NCBI RefSeq assembly: GCF_000741165.1
Contig: NZ_JGYN01000017.1
Span: 1-64,000, forward strand
Source of the DNA: Bifidobacterium biavatii DSM 23969
GTDB taxonomy: Bacteria > Actinomycetota > Actinomycetes > Actinomycetales > Bifidobacteriaceae
Direction of reading: 5' to 3'
DNA length: 64,000 bases
The notes under the pieces were generated by a model. That model was not told the origin of the DNA. It saw nothing but the letters and a program-made list of their open reading frames with translations, and searched no databases. Positions 26,225 through 35,280 of this stretch are shown here, piece after piece. Each line of letters starts with the position of its first letter. The first letter of the stretch is position 1. A program made the translations under genes and the position numbers.

Positions 26225-27031
26225 TCATTCGCGGGCGGCGAGCAGGTTTTCGGCATTGCCGTCCAGCCTGCTCGCCGCCCGTTCCGGTACATGGCCGAGC
26301 GTCAGGGCGGCGCGCACGGTGCCGCCCGCGTCATTGAGTTCGGCAACGCACCGGCGCAGCGTCGAGCCGGTGGTCATAATGTCGTCGATGATGATCAGCT
26401 CTCGTCGTCTGCATGCCATGGCGTCAACGACCACGATGCTGTTGCGAATGCGTTCCGCGCGCTGGGCTGCGCTCGTGGTTTCCACCGATTTTGACGACAA
26501 TCGCGCGGAACGGAGCACTGGCAGGCATGTCGCGTCGATGCCCCGGGCGGACAGCAGACGGGCCGTGCGCGCCGCCAGATCGCGCATATGCCAGCGTCCG
26601 CGCGTCCGCATTGATGCAGCAGAGGATGGGGCCGGCACCAGCGCGACGCGCTCCCCCGGCCGGGCCACGTCGCCGCGGCATGCCAGATCGGCGAACAACC
26701 CAGCGAACCGCCCGTCGCATTCCTCGTCGCCGTGGTCCTTCCACGACAGAATCGCGCGTCTGACCGCGCCTTCGTATTCACCACAGCCGTAGCACAATCC
26801 GGTTGTCGTACCGGGTACGGGGCGAGCGAGCGTACGGCCGAACAGGATGCAGCAATCATCACACAGGACATCGTCCGGCCGGTCGCACCCCGCACAGCCG
26901 CGCGGCAACAGCACGCCGAGCGCACTGCCATATACGGAGGCCATCAGCCCGCGCATGCCGCCGTCTTCCGCTCGATGCCGTCCGTTGCGGTCATGATGAT
27001 GTGCTCGTCGCATATCGGTCACGTCCGTCAA
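26225..27031 (-). CDS. ComF family phosphoribosyltransferase-like protein
   Basis: A 268-aa ComF-type protein. An N-terminal zinc ribbon (CAGC, CDDCC, CYGC; residues about 46-85) precedes a type I phosphoribosyltransferase fold with the PRPP loop ELIIIDDIMTTGSTL. ComF proteins are linked to DNA uptake and recombination in other bacteria, but their enzymatic substrate is not settled. The start overlaps the stop of the HAD gene as ATGA, so the two are coupled. Confidence 0.88.
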   Translation of the reverse strand: MTDVTDMRRAHHHDRNGRHRAEDGGMRGLMASVYGSALGVLLPRGCAGCDRPDDVLCDDCCILFGRTLARPVPGTTTGLCYGCGEYEGAVRRAILSWKDHGDEECDGRFAGLFADLACRGDVARPGERVALVPAPSSAASMRTRGRWHMRDLAARTARLLSARGIDATCLPVLRSARLSSKSVETTSAAQRAERIRNSIVVVDAMACRRRELIIIDDIMTTGSTLRRCVAELNDAGGTVRAALTLGHVPERAASRLDGNAENLLAARE

Positions 27032-27855
27032 TCATCCGTCATGCCTGCGGCCGACCGTTCGCGCAGGCACGGCAGCAGCCTGTCCAGAAAACGAACCGTA
27101 TCGGCCGGGCCGGTCACGCTGATCGCCTCGGCACCGGCTTGCGCGGCGGGATAGTCGTTGCCGCCCGGCGCCATGCGGTCGCCGACGAATACGATGTCAG
27201 GCGGGGCCACGCCGAGCGATTCGGCAAGACGACGCACCGCGTACGACTTGTCCATGCCGGGCAGGGAGATATCGATGCTCGTATAGCCGCCAGGCCGCAC
27301 CTTAAGCTGCGGCAGATCGGCCGCGACGGCGTCGGCAAGCCGTCGCTTGCGGCTGTCGTCTGGATCCCACGCGCGCTTGGCGGCCTCCGGCGCGCCCTGT
27401 CCGAGCGCGGAAAAGGTGATCTGGCTGCCGCGGTTTTCGATGCGCTCCCCCCACACGTGTTCCTCCCACAGGCCGAGTTCGCGCGCGCGGCGTTCGAGCG
27501 AAGTGACCGCGGCGGCGAAGTCGCCGTCGCTCAGGTCGTGGGCGTATTTGAGATGCCATAACCCGTCCCGCCAACGGTAGTACCGCGTGCCGCTGGTAGG
27601 CATCAGGTGCAGATTGTTCAGGTCGGCGTCTGCACCCAGCACGTCGAGTATCTGGCTGACGACGAGGCCGTATCGTCCGCCGGTGACGACGGCGACGGGC
27701 AGCAGCCTCGTGAGCTCGGTGAACCGGGCGGCCATGTCCGGTTTCATGGGTTGTCTGGACGAAGCCAGCGTGTTGTCGAGGTCGAACGCGATCGCTTTCA
27801 TTCGACGGCACATCGACGCGTGGTCGGCGTCAGTCCATGCGCGTATCCCCATCAT
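27028..27855 (-). CDS. HAD-IIB family hydrolase, phosphomannomutase-like
   Basis: A 275-aa HAD protein. Motif I is AFDLDNTL at about residue 22-29, motif II is near VAVVTGGRYG, and motifs III/IV are SYAVRRLAESLG and FVGDRMAPGGNDYPA. The cap domain resembles eukaryotic-type phosphomannomutases and sucrose-phosphatase-like HADs. DNT replaces the usual DGT. It sits near a glycosyltransferase and LCP genes, so a role in sugar-phosphate supply for the envelope is possible but inferred. GGAAAGG precedes the tandem ATGs at 27855. Confidence 0.78.
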   Translation of the reverse strand: MMGIRAWTDADHASMCRRMKAIAFDLDNTLASSRQPMKPDMAARFTELTRLLPVAVVTGGRYGLVVSQILDVLGADADLNNLHLMPTSGTRYYRWRDGLWHLKYAHDLSDGDFAAAVTSLERRARELGLWEEHVWGERIENRGSQITFSALGQGAPEAAKRAWDPDDSRKRRLADAVAADLPQLKVRPGGYTSIDISLPGMDKSYAVRRLAESLGVAPPDIVFVGDRMAPGGNDYPAAQAGAEAISVTGPADTVRFLDRLLPCLRERSAAGMTDD

Positions 27856-27982
27856 GCTCGTCCGCCTTTCCGTTCACGCCCGTTCATGCCAGATCCGTGT
27901 CTGCCGGTTCCAATGACAGTATCGTAGCTCACGCCGCGGTTCGCGACCCGCGATGCCGCCGCCTTGGCCTATGGTGGAGTGC

Positions 27983-28411
27983 ATGATTGAAGCTCCCTGG
28001 AACGCCCGCGTGTACCGCAACCGTCACGGACGCGGCACGCGCACGCCAATGTTCGGCACCCGACTGCCCCGATACCGGACGAAAAGCGGCATGTTTGACG
28101 ATATGGTGGCCGCGCAGATCCGCCGTTTGAACGGGGCTTGGCCGCAGATGGTCAAATCCGTGCAGTTCGCGGTGGAGGACGTGCCGCCGTCGCAGCCGGC
28201 GCCGTGGGAGCCGGAACCGAATTTCAACTCGCAGTGTTTTCCCGCCTCGCACGGCGTGCCTGCGAGGATCGTGTTGTATCGCATGCCGATTCAGGCCGTG
28301 GCGCGCGGCCGCGTGGACATGCAGCTGATCATCCGCGATGAGGTGGTGTCCCGCCTTGCCGAGTTGTTCGGCCGTCGCCCGGAGGAAATCGACCCGGATT
28401 GGGGTCTGTGA
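27983..28411 (+). CDS. Zincin-like metallopeptidase family protein
   Basis: A 142-aa member of the small actinobacterial family usually found with DUF5719 and WhiB genes. Recognisable are RNRHGRGTRTP, the strand FAVEDVPPSQPAPWEPEP and the ending RLAELFGRRPEEIDPDWG. No HExxH motif is present, so peptidase activity is unlikely. GGTGGAG precedes the ATG at 27983. The same gene neighbourhood occurs in Streptomyces and mycobacteria, to my knowledge. Confidence 0.75.
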   Translation: MIEAPWNARVYRNRHGRGTRTPMFGTRLPRYRTKSGMFDDMVAAQIRRLNGAWPQMVKSVQFAVEDVPPSQPAPWEPEPNFNSQCFPASHGVPARIVLYRMPIQAVARGRVDMQLIIRDEVVSRLAELFGRRPEEIDPDWGL

Positions 28412-28459
28412 CAGGATCTGCGCTCGGGGCAATCCCGACCCATGGCGGCGTGATCGGCG

Positions 28460-29986
28460 TCAGCGCACCACGGTCGGGTTCTGGTTGGCCCAAATCCGCT
28501 CGGTAAGCTCGGCGAGCGGGGACGCTGACAGATAGGCGACGCCGGCCGCCTTCGCCTTGTCGACGGCGGCCGATGCGAGCCGTGCGCCCCATGCGAGGTC
28601 GCCGTCGGTCACATCGAGGCGAATAATCGCCGCAGTCTTGCCGATATCCGACATGGTGACGGCCTGCGCCGAGTCGGCTTGCAGTTCGATGGACCGCTCG
28701 CCGACGAGGGAGCCGTTCGCGTCGTACGCGCGCAGCGTGCCCGCGGCCGCCGACGTGGTCGGGTTCGCGACGGTGAGCGTCGCCGTCATGTCTCCGGGAA
28801 CGGCGATGGCCGATGATTTGTCGGCGGCCTCACTGCGGATGAGCGCGAAATCGGCCTGGCCGTCACCGGCCGCCTTGGCCGTCTGCGCCGCGATCATGAT
28901 GCGGGTATCGGCCGTCGCGAGCACGCCGAGCGCGTCCTTGGGCGCGGCATCCAGGTCGAACATGGCCGTCCGTCCGCCTTGCAGCTCCTGCTTGCCGATC
29001 GTGGACAGCCCGTGTTCGGTGATCCACGACAGGTTCACCGACGCATCGTGGCCGCTGTATGCGATCACGTGCACATGCTCCCCCGCTTCGATGCCGGGCA
29101 TGACCGACGTGGCGCGAGCGGCGTTCGCCGGCACGGCATAGTCGGATCCCTGCGGTGTCAGACCGTCGATCGACACGACGCGCACCACGGCCGCGACCGG
29201 GGTCTGCTCGCTGGACACCGTCACGTACAGGGCATCCTGGCCTCCGGCCGCCGCGGACAGGTCGGTGACCGTCTCGCCCTTGGCCTTGATGGTGACACTT
29301 TCCGCAGTGGACAGGCTCAGTTTGCCGTCGGTCCCCCACGCCCGCACCTGTACGGTGGTCGACTTGGCCGACGGATTGGCGAGCACCAGCTGCTGCGTGG
29401 TGCCGGTGCCGGTGGACGGCAGCAGAAAACCGTGGCTCAGCGCCGGGGTGACGCAGGACGCCGCAGACACGCCGCGCAGATCGCCCTTCGTAGCCCACGA
29501 GGCGACGGACGCCGCGGCGCCGGTGCCGGTTTTCGACTCGAGCAGTCTTGTCGAGAGCAGCGTAGACATATCGTCGACGTTCCCCTCGCCGGCCAGCACG
29601 GTTTCGTCCTTAGAGGAGCCTTTGAGCGCGGTGCCGGAGCCGCTGTCGGCCAACGTACCGATCGAGGCGCGATACACCGATCCGAATGCCGCGTACCGCG
29701 CCGAAGACGCGATGTCCCCGGCCGTCGCCTGATAGGCGCTGTCGCCGTACGTGCCGTTGTCGGCCAGGCTCATCCGCGCCGGGCAATACGACTGCAACTG
29801 CAATTGACTGACGGTCTGCGACGACGATCCGCCGTTCGCACCGGTGCCGTCCGCCAGTCCGGGCAGGGGGCGGATGATCGTCATCGCGGCGAACAGCGAG
29901 ACAACGACGAGCATGGCGAGCGTGCCGAACGCGACGCCCAGCCCCCTGCGCGCGGCGTGTCGGCGGACGGTCCGTTGCTTCGTCAT
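28460..29986 (-). CDS. DUF5719 family secreted/membrane-anchored protein
   Basis: A 508-aa protein with one N-terminal membrane anchor (residues 15-40, GVAFGTLAMLVVVSLFAAMT) and a long extracellular part of repeated beta-sandwich-like segments (LVLANPSAKSTTVQVRAWG, LTVANPTTSAAAGTLRAYD). It lies directly downstream of the large glycosyltransferase with an ATGA overlap, the standard pairing of the family. A role in cell-envelope assembly is inferred from context only. Confidence 0.85.
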   Translation of the reverse strand: MTKQRTVRRHAARRGLGVAFGTLAMLVVVSLFAAMTIIRPLPGLADGTGANGGSSSQTVSQLQLQSYCPARMSLADNGTYGDSAYQATAGDIASSARYAAFGSVYRASIGTLADSGSGTALKGSSKDETVLAGEGNVDDMSTLLSTRLLESKTGTGAAASVASWATKGDLRGVSAASCVTPALSHGFLLPSTGTGTTQQLVLANPSAKSTTVQVRAWGTDGKLSLSTAESVTIKAKGETVTDLSAAAGGQDALYVTVSSEQTPVAAVVRVVSIDGLTPQGSDYAVPANAARATSVMPGIEAGEHVHVIAYSGHDASVNLSWITEHGLSTIGKQELQGGRTAMFDLDAAPKDALGVLATADTRIMIAAQTAKAAGDGQADFALIRSEAADKSSAIAVPGDMTATLTVANPTTSAAAGTLRAYDANGSLVGERSIELQADSAQAVTMSDIGKTAAIIRLDVTDGDLAWGARLASAAVDKAKAAGVAYLSASPLAELTERIWANQNPTVVR

Positions 29987-32900
29987 GACTCCTCCTCACG
30001 GTAGCGGTATGTACGGTGCGGCAGCGCGACCAGACAGTACACGGCCACAATCGCACCCATGATCCACAGCCACATGTAGCGCCATCGGCTGGCCTGGGTG
30101 CGCAGCTGCCACGACGTGTCGATGTTCTGGCTGTCGGCACTGTTGATGGTCAGACGATAATACGTGCCGTTGTCCGCGGCCACCACCGACTGCGTACCTT
30201 CGGACGCGGTGATGTTGCTCGCCAGCCGTTGCGCGGCCTCGTCCGCTCCGTCCGTATTGCCGGACGAGACGAACACGCCACCGAAGCCGAGACGGCTGAT
30301 CGCGGCGATCGCGTCGGCGTCGCTGCCGGCCATGAGCTTGGCCGCGGATTCGGCGATGATCGCGTCGGCCTGGTCGGTATCCGCGAATGCGGCACGGACG
30401 CGCTGCGCGGGCGAACTGTCGATCAGGTCACCGCGCGCGGTGCGCATGACGGCATATTCGACGCTGTTGTTCGACACTGCGCGCAATGCGAGAATACGGT
30501 GATCGTCGCCCTGCCGCAGATAGTCGGAGGCGACCATCGGCAGCCCGGACGAGGAAACGCCGACGCCGCTGTGATCGTTGCGCAGCAGTCCCATCCACGA
30601 GGCGGCGGCCAGTCCGGCGGAAAGGACGACGACGAGCATCAGGCGCGCCGCGTGAACGACGGCGGTACGCGCGATGCTGCGCGACGACGACCGGCCACGG
30701 GCCGCATCCCCCGCGGCGCTGGTGCGCAACGGCACGAATCGCTTGACCGCGGCGCCGGACACAAGGCAGGCACACGACATGAATCCAAGCAACATGAGCG
30801 CGAAACCAGGCTGTACGGAGGCGGCGACGTCACCGTCCTCGCCGGTAGCGACGACGATGCGGGCACATGCCAGCGACAGCAGGCCACCGCATGTCGCCAC
30901 GGACCACATCATCAGCGAGAACCGCAACGCCATCGGAGCGAACAGGGCGCCCACGGCAAGCACGAACAGCACCGCGAGCACGGCCGCGACGACGATCGAG
31001 GCAGGATCCACACCGAGCAGCGTGTGCAAACCGAACCCCGATTCCAAGCCGAACGCACGCGCGACGACGCCCTGCAGGTCAACGGATGCGGGAGTCCCGT
31101 TGGCCGCGGCGGACGGCACCATCGCGTCGCCGAACAGCTGTCGCCATGCGCCTTCGGAGGCGTAGCGGACCGAATTCGCCAACGTGGGGGCCACCACAAA
31201 TGCGGCGGGCACGGGCATGAGCAGCAGCATCAGCCGGTGGCGCCGCACCAGGATCAGGAACAGCAGGAAGATCACGACCAACGGCAGCAGCAGCTGCGGT
31301 TCGGCGGCAACCACGGGAATGAAGCACAGGGAGGCGAGGGCCGCGGACTGGACCGACTGGTGGACGCGGATCTGGTCTTCGGTGCGATACATGGCCACCG
31401 CGCGGAACGCGAACGCGAACGCGGCGGGCAGGAACACCATGACGGTGAGCATCGGCAGATTGGCCGCGTCGAACAGGCCCATGGCCATAGCCAGCGCCGT
31501 CCACAGCAGGCCGGAGACGACGCGCACCGCGTCCGAGCGGGTGAACACGCCCGCCAGCGCCCAGAACGAGAGTGCCATCAGCGGAGCCGAGAAGAAGAAC
31601 ATCATCGACAGAGCCAACGCGGGATGCCCCACCGTGCACACGGAGGCGAGCAGCCACACCAGCAGCCACGGGGTGGGAGGCGCCGGAATGCCTGTGCCGG
31701 ATCCGAACACCCACGGGGTGGTGGCCGACTGCGCGAGCTGCCGCATCGTGGCCGCGGTGGGCAGCAATCCGTCCGCGTACAGCGATCCTCCGGAGAACGC
31801 GGGAACCAGCGCATGGCGGTAGGTTACCGCAACCGCGATCAGCGCGACGAGCGCCATCGCGAGCGCCAAACCCCAACGCCGGATGCGGCGGCGACGAAGA
31901 TGCGCCTTGGCGAGAGGGCTGAGCAGAATCGTGTGGCGCTGGTCTTCAAGCGCCTGCGCCCGATCGCGCCACTGGGCGAGCTGCTGTCGGTTCACGCTCA
32001 GCGCGCCCAGACGGCTCAGCGGCACCCTGCTGTGCCGGGCCACAAGGGAACGCGCGGCCAGCGCGCGCGGCAGGCCAATCAGGCCAAGCCACGGCAGGCA
32101 CAGTTCGCATCCCGCCTCGTAGGGGCGTTTGGACACCAGCTGACGGACCGCCATGACAAACGCGCGCACGAGACGGAACACCCAGATCAGCGGCCACATG
32201 GCGACCGGCATATCCGTATACAGGTACTTCTGCTCCGCGCGCATCACCGCCATCGACGGGTTGCGGCCGTCCTCGACCGGCTCCCCGCCGCGGGTGCGAA
32301 TGCCTTCGAATCGCGCGCGCCGATGGGCGATGCGCGCCGCGGACACGACCACCACCCTGCCGCCGTCAAGGCAGACGCGCCGGCAAAAATCATTGGATTC
32401 GCCGAAGGTGGAGAACCACGGATTGACGCCCTCCTGTTCGGCGAGCGTGCGCACCGGCAGCAGCGCGCCCGCCAGGGAGACGGCGAACACGTCCTGTCGC
32501 GAATCGTACTGCTCCTGGTCCTCCTCGCCGTCGACGACCAGCGATTCGACGCGATGATGGCCGGCGTATCGGCCGACGTCATGCAAATCGCGGGCCTGCC
32601 AGTCAAGCTGCTTGGCACCCAGCAGACTTGCGGAAGAATTGTTGCGCCATGCGTCGAGCAGGTGCGCCAAGCAATCCTCGTCCGCCGGGCGCGAATCGTC
32701 GTGCAGCGTCCACCATGCGTGGATGCCGTCGGGCAGCCGTGCGGCGGACATGCCCTTTGACACGGCGTCGGCGAACGAGACGGCACCGGTGACGCGCACC
32801 AGCCGTATTTCCACGGTTTTCGCATCGGGCACGCTCGAAACGGGACCAGAAGGCGAGGGGATCACGTCAAAGCTCGCCGTCTTTGCCGGCTGTCCGGCAC

Positions 32901-33105
32901 CGTCGCAGTCGATGACGACGATCATGCCGGGCAATACGCTCTGGGCCAGCACGGCGCGGAACGTTTCCGGGAAGAATCGCAGATCGTCCTCGACGGTGAT
33001 CGCCGCGGCCACCGAATGGTCGACGTCCTGACGGTGGGAATAGGGACGATCCGCCAATGCGGCGGCGATGGCCTGCTCGATTTCGCTGCTGCCCGTGGAA
33101 TTCAT
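29983..33105 (-). CDS. Large membrane glycosyltransferase family 2 protein
   Basis: A 1040-aa protein. Residues 30-270 form a GT-A glycosyltransferase domain, with the metal-binding region WWTLHDDSRPADEDC and an acceptor-side segment INPWFSTFGESNDFCRR-like. The remainder has about 12 or more membrane helices and ends in a single helix with a basic tail. CTGGAG before the ATG at 33105 fixes the start. It lies between whiB and the DUF5719 gene. Transfer of a sugar to an envelope polymer or lipid is likely; the substrate is unknown. Confidence 0.87.
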   Translation of the reverse strand: MNSTGSSEIEQAIAAALADRPYSHRQDVDHSVAAAITVEDDLRFFPETFRAVLAQSVLPGMIVVIDCDGAGQPAKTASFDVIPSPSGPVSSVPDAKTVEIRLVRVTGAVSFADAVSKGMSAARLPDGIHAWWTLHDDSRPADEDCLAHLLDAWRNNSSASLLGAKQLDWQARDLHDVGRYAGHHRVESLVVDGEEDQEQYDSRQDVFAVSLAGALLPVRTLAEQEGVNPWFSTFGESNDFCRRVCLDGGRVVVVSAARIAHRRARFEGIRTRGGEPVEDGRNPSMAVMRAEQKYLYTDMPVAMWPLIWVFRLVRAFVMAVRQLVSKRPYEAGCELCLPWLGLIGLPRALAARSLVARHSRVPLSRLGALSVNRQQLAQWRDRAQALEDQRHTILLSPLAKAHLRRRRIRRWGLALAMALVALIAVAVTYRHALVPAFSGGSLYADGLLPTAATMRQLAQSATTPWVFGSGTGIPAPPTPWLLVWLLASVCTVGHPALALSMMFFFSAPLMALSFWALAGVFTRSDAVRVVSGLLWTALAMAMGLFDAANLPMLTVMVFLPAAFAFAFRAVAMYRTEDQIRVHQSVQSAALASLCFIPVVAAEPQLLLPLVVIFLLFLILVRRHRLMLLLMPVPAAFVVAPTLANSVRYASEGAWRQLFGDAMVPSAAANGTPASVDLQGVVARAFGLESGFGLHTLLGVDPASIVVAAVLAVLFVLAVGALFAPMALRFSLMMWSVATCGGLLSLACARIVVATGEDGDVAASVQPGFALMLLGFMSCACLVSGAAVKRFVPLRTSAAGDAARGRSSSRSIARTAVVHAARLMLVVVLSAGLAAASWMGLLRNDHSGVGVSSSGLPMVASDYLRQGDDHRILALRAVSNNSVEYAVMRTARGDLIDSSPAQRVRAAFADTDQADAIIAESAAKLMAGSDADAIAAISRLGFGGVFVSSGNTDGADEAAQRLASNITASEGTQSVVAADNGTYYRLTINSADSQNIDTSWQLRTQASRWRYMWLWIMGAIVAVYCLVALPHRTYRYREEES

Positions 33106-33139
33106 GTTCTCCAGTGTACGCGCGCGCCCTTGCAAGGCG

Positions 33140-33439
33140 TCACGCCTGCTCCTTGTGCTCTTTCTTGTAGCGTCGGCGTTCGCGTTCGCTCATGCCGCCC
33201 CAAATGCCGAAGCGCTCATCATGGTCGAGCGCCCATTTGAGGCACTGCTCCCGCACTTCGCAGCCAGCGCACACGCGCTTGGCATCGCGGGTGGAACCGC
33301 CCTTCTCCGGGAAGAACGCCTCCGGATCGGTTTGCGAGCACAATGCCTTGTGCTGCCATGACAGGTCTTCGCCCGGGGAAAACAGTCCCCATAGCTCAGC
33401 GAACGGTTCATCGGAGGAATCCTCGACGACACCCCACAT
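33140..33439 (-). CDS. WhiB family iron-sulfur regulator, WhiB2/WhmD-like
   Basis: A 99-aa regulator that holds a 4Fe-4S cluster with Cys 34, 57, 60 and 66 (LCSQ, CAGC, QCLKW). The turn GIWGGMSERERRR and a basic tail bind DNA and sigma factor. By neighbourhood (large glycosyltransferase, DUF5719, LCP nearby) it matches WhiB2/WhmD, which controls septation in mycobacteria and sporulation septation in Streptomyces. The functional assignment here is inference from family and synteny. Confidence 0.93.
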   Translation of the reverse strand: MWGVVEDSSDEPFAELWGLFSPGEDLSWQHKALCSQTDPEAFFPEKGGSTRDAKRVCAGCEVREQCLKWALDHDERFGIWGGMSERERRRYKKEHKEQA

Positions 33440-33727
33440 GCGTCTCCTCCTTGCCGATGGTTTTCTTGTGCGCCGGCCGTGCGGTCGGCTGTTAAATTAC
33501 ACACACGCCATCCGGCGTTTGTCAAGTCACTGCCGTGTCAATACCGCGTTTTCGGAACGGGTATGATAGACCGGTCGTCTTGTCCCGCGGGATTACGACG
33601 GCCCCGCCCCATGCGATCCGCCGTTATGTGCCGTTCCTGCGCAGGTATGGCGACGTTCGGCCGCGGTTTCGCGCACGCTGTGCCAAAGTGACATGAGAAC
33701 ACAACCGGCTATGGAGGAACACAGGAT
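33440..33727. other. Divergent intergenic region between whiB and LCP genes
   Basis: 288 bases without a gene. It should hold divergent promoters. A plausible rightward one is tatgat near 33562, preceded by ttgtcaa near 33519. A short AT-rich segment (ttaaattacacacac) lies near 33492. No repeat or RNA structure stood out. Confidence 0.4.
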
Positions 33728-35179
33728 ATGGCTGACGGCAACGAAGGCATGGACTCGGCGACCCCGCCCAGCTTCATACCCTCCGGATCCCGCAAACGCT
33801 CGACGCGTACGACCGGAGAAGCCCGACGGCCGCAATCGGATCCGTCCGAGCCGCCGTCCTTCTCCCCCGCCGCCGCCAAACGATCGCAGCGCGCACAGGG
33901 ACTATCGGGCGAAACCTCCCACGCCACGTTCCCGGCGTCTTCCGCATCATCGTCGCAGCCGCAGAGCTTTGCGCCCGTCGCGCCACGGTCCGTCCGCAGG
34001 TCAACCGGCTCGTCGGGCAACGTCGCCCGCCCGGCCGCTCCGGCAACCGAACTGCGGCCGCAGGGCATGCCGACGCATCATCGCGACGTCGGACACGAAC
34101 GTCACGCCGCACGCCGCGGCGGCGCGGCAACGAACCCGGGCATGAACGCCACGGCGAACGGAACGATGCCGACGACGCACGGCAATGCGGGCGGCACACG
34201 CGTCCGCCGACGCAGGCATCATCCCGCACACATCATGTTCGGAGTACTCGCCACGCTTGTCGTGCTGCTCGTCCTCGCCGTATTCGGCATGTGGAACTGG
34301 GTCGACGGCAACCTCGACCGGACGACCTGGCTGACCAGCAAACAGGACACGTCGGGAGCCACCAGCTGGCTGCTGATCGGCTCGGACAAACGCGACGGCA
34401 CGGCCGGCGTGAACGGTTCGGACGATTCGACGATCGAAGGCTTCCGCACCGACACAATCCTCGTGCTCACCAAACCGAAAAGCGGCCCGAGCTCGCTCAT
34501 CTCCATCCCGCGCGATTCGCTGGTCGAAGTGGACGGCCAATACATGAAGATCAATTCGGTCGACCAGGCGTACGGCAACAAGGCGCTGGTCGGCGAGATC
34601 GAACAAATCACCGGGCAGAAGATCGACCATGTGGCCGAAATCCAATTCGGCGGCCTGAAAAACGTGGTCGATGCGATCGGCGGCGTCAAACTGTGCTACG
34701 ACCAGGACGTTAGCGACGCCTATTCCGGCCTGGAATGGAAGTCCGGCTGCCATCAGGCGGACGGCACCACCGCACTCGCGTTCTCGCGCATGCGCTACGC
34801 CGATCCGCAGGGCGACTTCGGCCGTGCGGCCCGCCAGCGGCAGGTCATCGCCGCAGTCATGAAGAAAGCGATGGGAGCCTCCACGCTCGCCAATCCGGCC
34901 AAACTCGCCAAACTGGCCTCCGCCGCACTGGGCTCGATCACTGTGGACGAAAACACGAACCCGTATACGCTGGCCGCAATGGCGCTCGCATTCCGATCCG
35001 CCACCGGCAGCAACGGCGTGAACGGCAGCGTGTACTGGTCTGATCCCGACTATTACGTGGACGGCGTCGGTTCGAGCGTACTGCTCGACGACTCCGCAAA
35101 CACGGAACTGTTCTCGCAGCTAGCGGCGGGCACGCACAAAAGCGGCACCGTGGGCACGCTGGCGGAATCCGCCGGCTGA
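33728..35179 (+). CDS. LytR-CpsA-Psr family cell-wall ligase
   Basis: A 483-aa LCP protein that attaches glycopolymers to peptidoglycan. Residues 1-165 are a disordered, Pro/Ser/Arg-rich cytoplasmic region, longer than usual. One membrane helix follows (FGVLATLVVLLVLAVFGMW). The LCP domain then shows LIGSDKR, the lipid-phosphate-binding TDTILVLT and SIPRDSLVEV segments and FSRMRYADPQGDFGRAARQR. GGAGGAACACAGG precedes the ATG. It is divergent from whiB. Confidence 0.94.
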   Translation: MADGNEGMDSATPPSFIPSGSRKRSTRTTGEARRPQSDPSEPPSFSPAAAKRSQRAQGLSGETSHATFPASSASSSQPQSFAPVAPRSVRRSTGSSGNVARPAAPATELRPQGMPTHHRDVGHERHAARRGGAATNPGMNATANGTMPTTHGNAGGTRVRRRRHHPAHIMFGVLATLVVLLVLAVFGMWNWVDGNLDRTTWLTSKQDTSGATSWLLIGSDKRDGTAGVNGSDDSTIEGFRTDTILVLTKPKSGPSSLISIPRDSLVEVDGQYMKINSVDQAYGNKALVGEIEQITGQKIDHVAEIQFGGLKNVVDAIGGVKLCYDQDVSDAYSGLEWKSGCHQADGTTALAFSRMRYADPQGDFGRAARQRQVIAAVMKKAMGASTLANPAKLAKLASAALGSITVDENTNPYTLAAMALAFRSATGSNGVNGSVYWSDPDYYVDGVGSSVLLDDSANTELFSQLAAGTHKSGTVGTLAESAG

Positions 35180-35280
35180 CCGCGCTGCCGTGCCGCACAT
35201 GCGACACGCCGAAGCCGACCTTTCGACCACAGACCCCGTTCTGGCTTGCGCTCGCCGGCGGAGCCCGGCAGACTCGGCAT

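Noticed and set aside
29844..30062. Small plus-strand gene across the DUF5719/glycosyltransferase junction
   Set aside because: Lies over two coupled minus-strand genes and lacks a ribosome site.
30016..32760. 914-codon plus-strand frame opposite the large glycosyltransferase
   Set aside because: Arg/Gly/His-rich mirror of a membrane protein gene; no recognisable domain.
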